Assembly: GCA_019095985.1 (NCBI GenBank)
Contig: CM032660.1
Span: 13,245,975 to 13,309,974, forward strand
Length of the DNA: 64,000 nucleotides
Reading direction: 5' to 3'
Source: Streblospio benedicti
Lineage: Eukaryota > Annelida > Polychaeta > Spionida > Spionidae
Shown: positions 61,845-64,000 of the stretch, piece by piece
Layout: each line of letters opens with the position of its first letter
Numbering within the stretch: position 1 is the stretch's first letter
Made by a program: the position numbers and the translations under genes
Notes under the pieces: generated by a model
Seen by the model: only the letters and a program-made list of their open reading frames with translations
Told to the model about the DNA's origin: nothing
The model's database searches: none

Positions 61845-64000
61845 GGGGGCAAAGAATTCACCAACATTATAAATCGTATCCATGGCCATATAACAGCACA
61901 GCACATGTTGCTGTATTTGGGTCAATTCGAACCAACATTGGACTATTTTACAGTCAGAGTTACAACTCCATAGTAAACAAGTGCACAAAAGCTCTTCCCT
62001 CAAATGGAGTGAGTCTGCATCCGATTTTTTATGGCTTTACTCAGTTTATGAGAATGAGCAAGTTTTTGTACTGTACATTGTGCAACGATCTTTTTTATTC
62101 CATGCAGCACAGCAGAGTCAGTCTTGTTTGTGATATTTCTGTATATTAACCCCATTCTCGTATGCACATATTAATTCAATCAATTATATTCAAATCATGT
62201 GTAAACCACCTTTGCCACCTAGTATTTATATTCCTTTTAATGTAAGCTTAGGGCCAGTTTTGGTTTCACTTGACAGTGAATGTTGTTGATGTATTTTTGT
62301 TTTGCTAATTGAGTTATACCCGAGCTGGTATTAAACTCAAAACAAACTCATAACTTCTTTATGAGTTTACCATTTACTAGTTCATGATTTTGTGAATACA
62401 GAAAAGTCCATTAACTCAAGTGTACTTATCAAATGTGGCATACACTTTCAACAATTGCAATGAATAAGCGTGTAAGTAGGAAATATGAGCTCCAAAAGCA
62501 CTAAGGCCAAGCAGAGGTTATCGTCTGTTGTTTGAATAAACACAGTCTATTGAAAAATAATCAAGGTTCACATTTTATTTGTTTGGTGTACATTCCATTC
62601 CAAGTAGTTTTGTGGGTGTACATATCTATTATATATATATAAAATACACATACGAAAATAATATGATCATAATACAAATAGATAACCAGTATATTAGTGT
62701 AAGCGCATCATAGATTGCTCCTATGCTTCCAGCTTGCATTGCAATTCACGAATGTGTGGTGATTACTTAACAATGCATACATATAATAGTCTGCGTGGCT
62801 TGTTGAAGATATTTGTTTTCTTCAGTTGTATGTTTGAAAAATACCCATCAGACGTTCACATTACAATTAGCCTCATTGTGGGTCTAAATCAACTATAAAA
62901 GATGTAACCGTCACCAGCAGAGTGAAAGGGTTTGTCGTTTAACGTGCATGGTGGATCTATTTGAAGGTAATTCGTTCAGGATGCTCATTACCAAATGTCA
63001 AGGCCACTCCATTTATCAAGTGATGCGAATTCAGCAAGAATGTTACTATCGTGTGTAAACATTGTTAAATCTTATCTACACAGCAACATTTGAAGGAGCA
63101 ATTGAAGATGTGTACAATTAGTTGTTAGGCGTCAGCAAACGAGATAATGCGATACAGGTGCAATTAAGATTCTATTATTGTGAATATAGTTCTACATCAT
63201 AAAAGCGGTCCATTCAGACATGTTAGCATTGCGTGTTACCACACCATAAATACCACCCATCCTCTGTATCAAACGCATACAACAAATGACATTATTACGA
63301 ATGACATATTGCTGCTCATTGTTTCCTAATGAACTGATACCTAGAACATATTTGCATGTACTCTATGAAGGAAAGGCGGGCTGTTAATATTTCTAACTAG
63401 TGCCTTTCATTAGATTTTTTAAGTGAACAACAGCCTACTACATTGTACTTCTTTTCAACAAAATACCACTATCCAAAACAAAATCACAGTACTCAGTACC
63501 AGAGATAAATAAAAGGGTGCTACATCATTGAACTGGATGCGTGCACTATTTAAGATTAGTAGGTCTAGTTTACGCATCCCGTGCTGTTCACAATCCAGGG
63601 CTGTCCGTCTTTGTTAGGGCCTACCCCCCGACCACTGACCTCTCCGCGGCTGCTGACCGAGCGATGACCTCGTGATGTGTCAGAAGCCGCGAATTGTCGG
63701 CTGTAGAGCCGTCAGCTTTGATGAGTTCGCGGGGAGTCTGCTGAGGTCTTTAACTTGGTCGCATTTATGCCTTTGCATTTGCTGTTCAGCTCTTTTTCAC
63801 ACTGCATTTTAGATCACGTGTACATTTGAAGTGTGAATGGTTCATTTCTGTTTTGAAATAGAGCATTTCAATCTACGTGTACGTATGACACCACCCCTAA
63901 ACAGTCCCTTTACATCGTATTAAAAAAACATCGCGATGTTCTGTTTATAATTGGGGGTTGGTTGTACTGTTCACTTCGGTCGTTTTCATCTTAGTTACTC
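60487..64000. other. Non-coding flank upstream of the NLR-like gene
   Basis: I looked on the minus strand for an exon with a nucleotide-binding P-loop and found none. A CpG-rich patch at about 61590-61660 contains a perfect CRE palindrome (TGACGTCA) and could be promoter. A T homopolymer (about 61816-61842) and GC-rich sequence at about 63620-63740 are the only other features noted. Confidence 0.4.
61601..61608. promoter_or_regulatory. Perfect CRE palindrome TGACGTCA
   Basis: An eight-base ATF/CREB consensus in a short CpG-rich patch about 1.1 kb upstream of the first visible exon of the NLR-like gene. Possible promoter; no transcript evidence. Confidence 0.35.

Noticed and set aside
60487-64000. 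Search for a missing NACHT P-loop exon upstream of the NLR-like gene
   Set aside because: No GxxGxGK[ST]-type coding stretch next to plausible splice sites was found on the minus strand; it may be absent or beyond the window.

Overview
This is intron-rich animal DNA: GT-AG introns of a few hundred bases to about 1.6 kb, AT-rich spacers with GC-rich exons, tRNA-derived SINEs, LINE remnants, MITE-like inverted-repeat elements, (TG)n microsatellites and one 100-N assembly gap. The gene content (HNK-1-type carbohydrate sulfotransferase, gulonolactone-oxidase-like flavoproteins, an NLR-like LRR protein) fits a marine bilaterian invertebrate. I cannot fix the phylum from sequence alone. Exon models were built by hand by joining frames across GT-AG junctions whose phases agree. 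In the five main models the exon lengths sum to whole codons.

Layout. 1-0.7 kb: first coding exon of an unrecognised basic/acidic protein on the minus strand, running off the left edge. 0.7-16.5 kb: no convincing host gene. This part holds a 2.5-kb inverted-repeat DNA element (4854-7389), a SINE, a 4.6-kb element with 875-bp terminal inverted repeats (9739-14382), and two outer repeat families also in inverted orientation around it. 16.6-18.1 kb: a sulfotransferase (plus strand), three exons visible, N-terminus not found. 19.4-37.9 kb: a tandem array of three plus-strand paralogues related to L-gulonolactone oxidase. Copy 1 (679 aa) and copy 2 (587 aa) have an N-terminal membrane anchor. Copy 3 has exons identical in length to those of copy 2 but no anchor exon, and a LINE 3' end fills the short gap before it. 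40.3-44.9 kb: a minus-strand, seven-exon coiled-coil protein (716 aa) with a CRE/YY1-like promoter. About 45.5-45.7 kb upstream lies a cluster of AGGTCA half-sites that includes a perfect DR5. 46-47.1 kb: LINE fragment, long (TG)n tract and a foldback element. 48.5-60.5 kb: a minus-strand gene of at least 3340 aa joining the C-terminal part of an NLR-like module and RNase-inhibitor-type LRRs to one 8.2-kb exon. That exon encodes about 35 basic-aromatic repeats embedded in acidic sequence and ends in a PDZ-ligand-like C-terminus. 60.5-64 kb: non-coding as far as I can see.

Together: the three oxidase-like genes form one locus that is still evolving. Copies 2 and 3 share a patch of near-identity that is contiguous in the spliced message but absent from the intron between its exons. 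All three copies have lost the covalent-FAD histidine, and copies 2 and 3 also lack the HWxK motif of gulonolactone oxidase and carry two furin-type sites in the middle of the protein. The most unusual single item is the NLR-like gene with its giant repeat tail.
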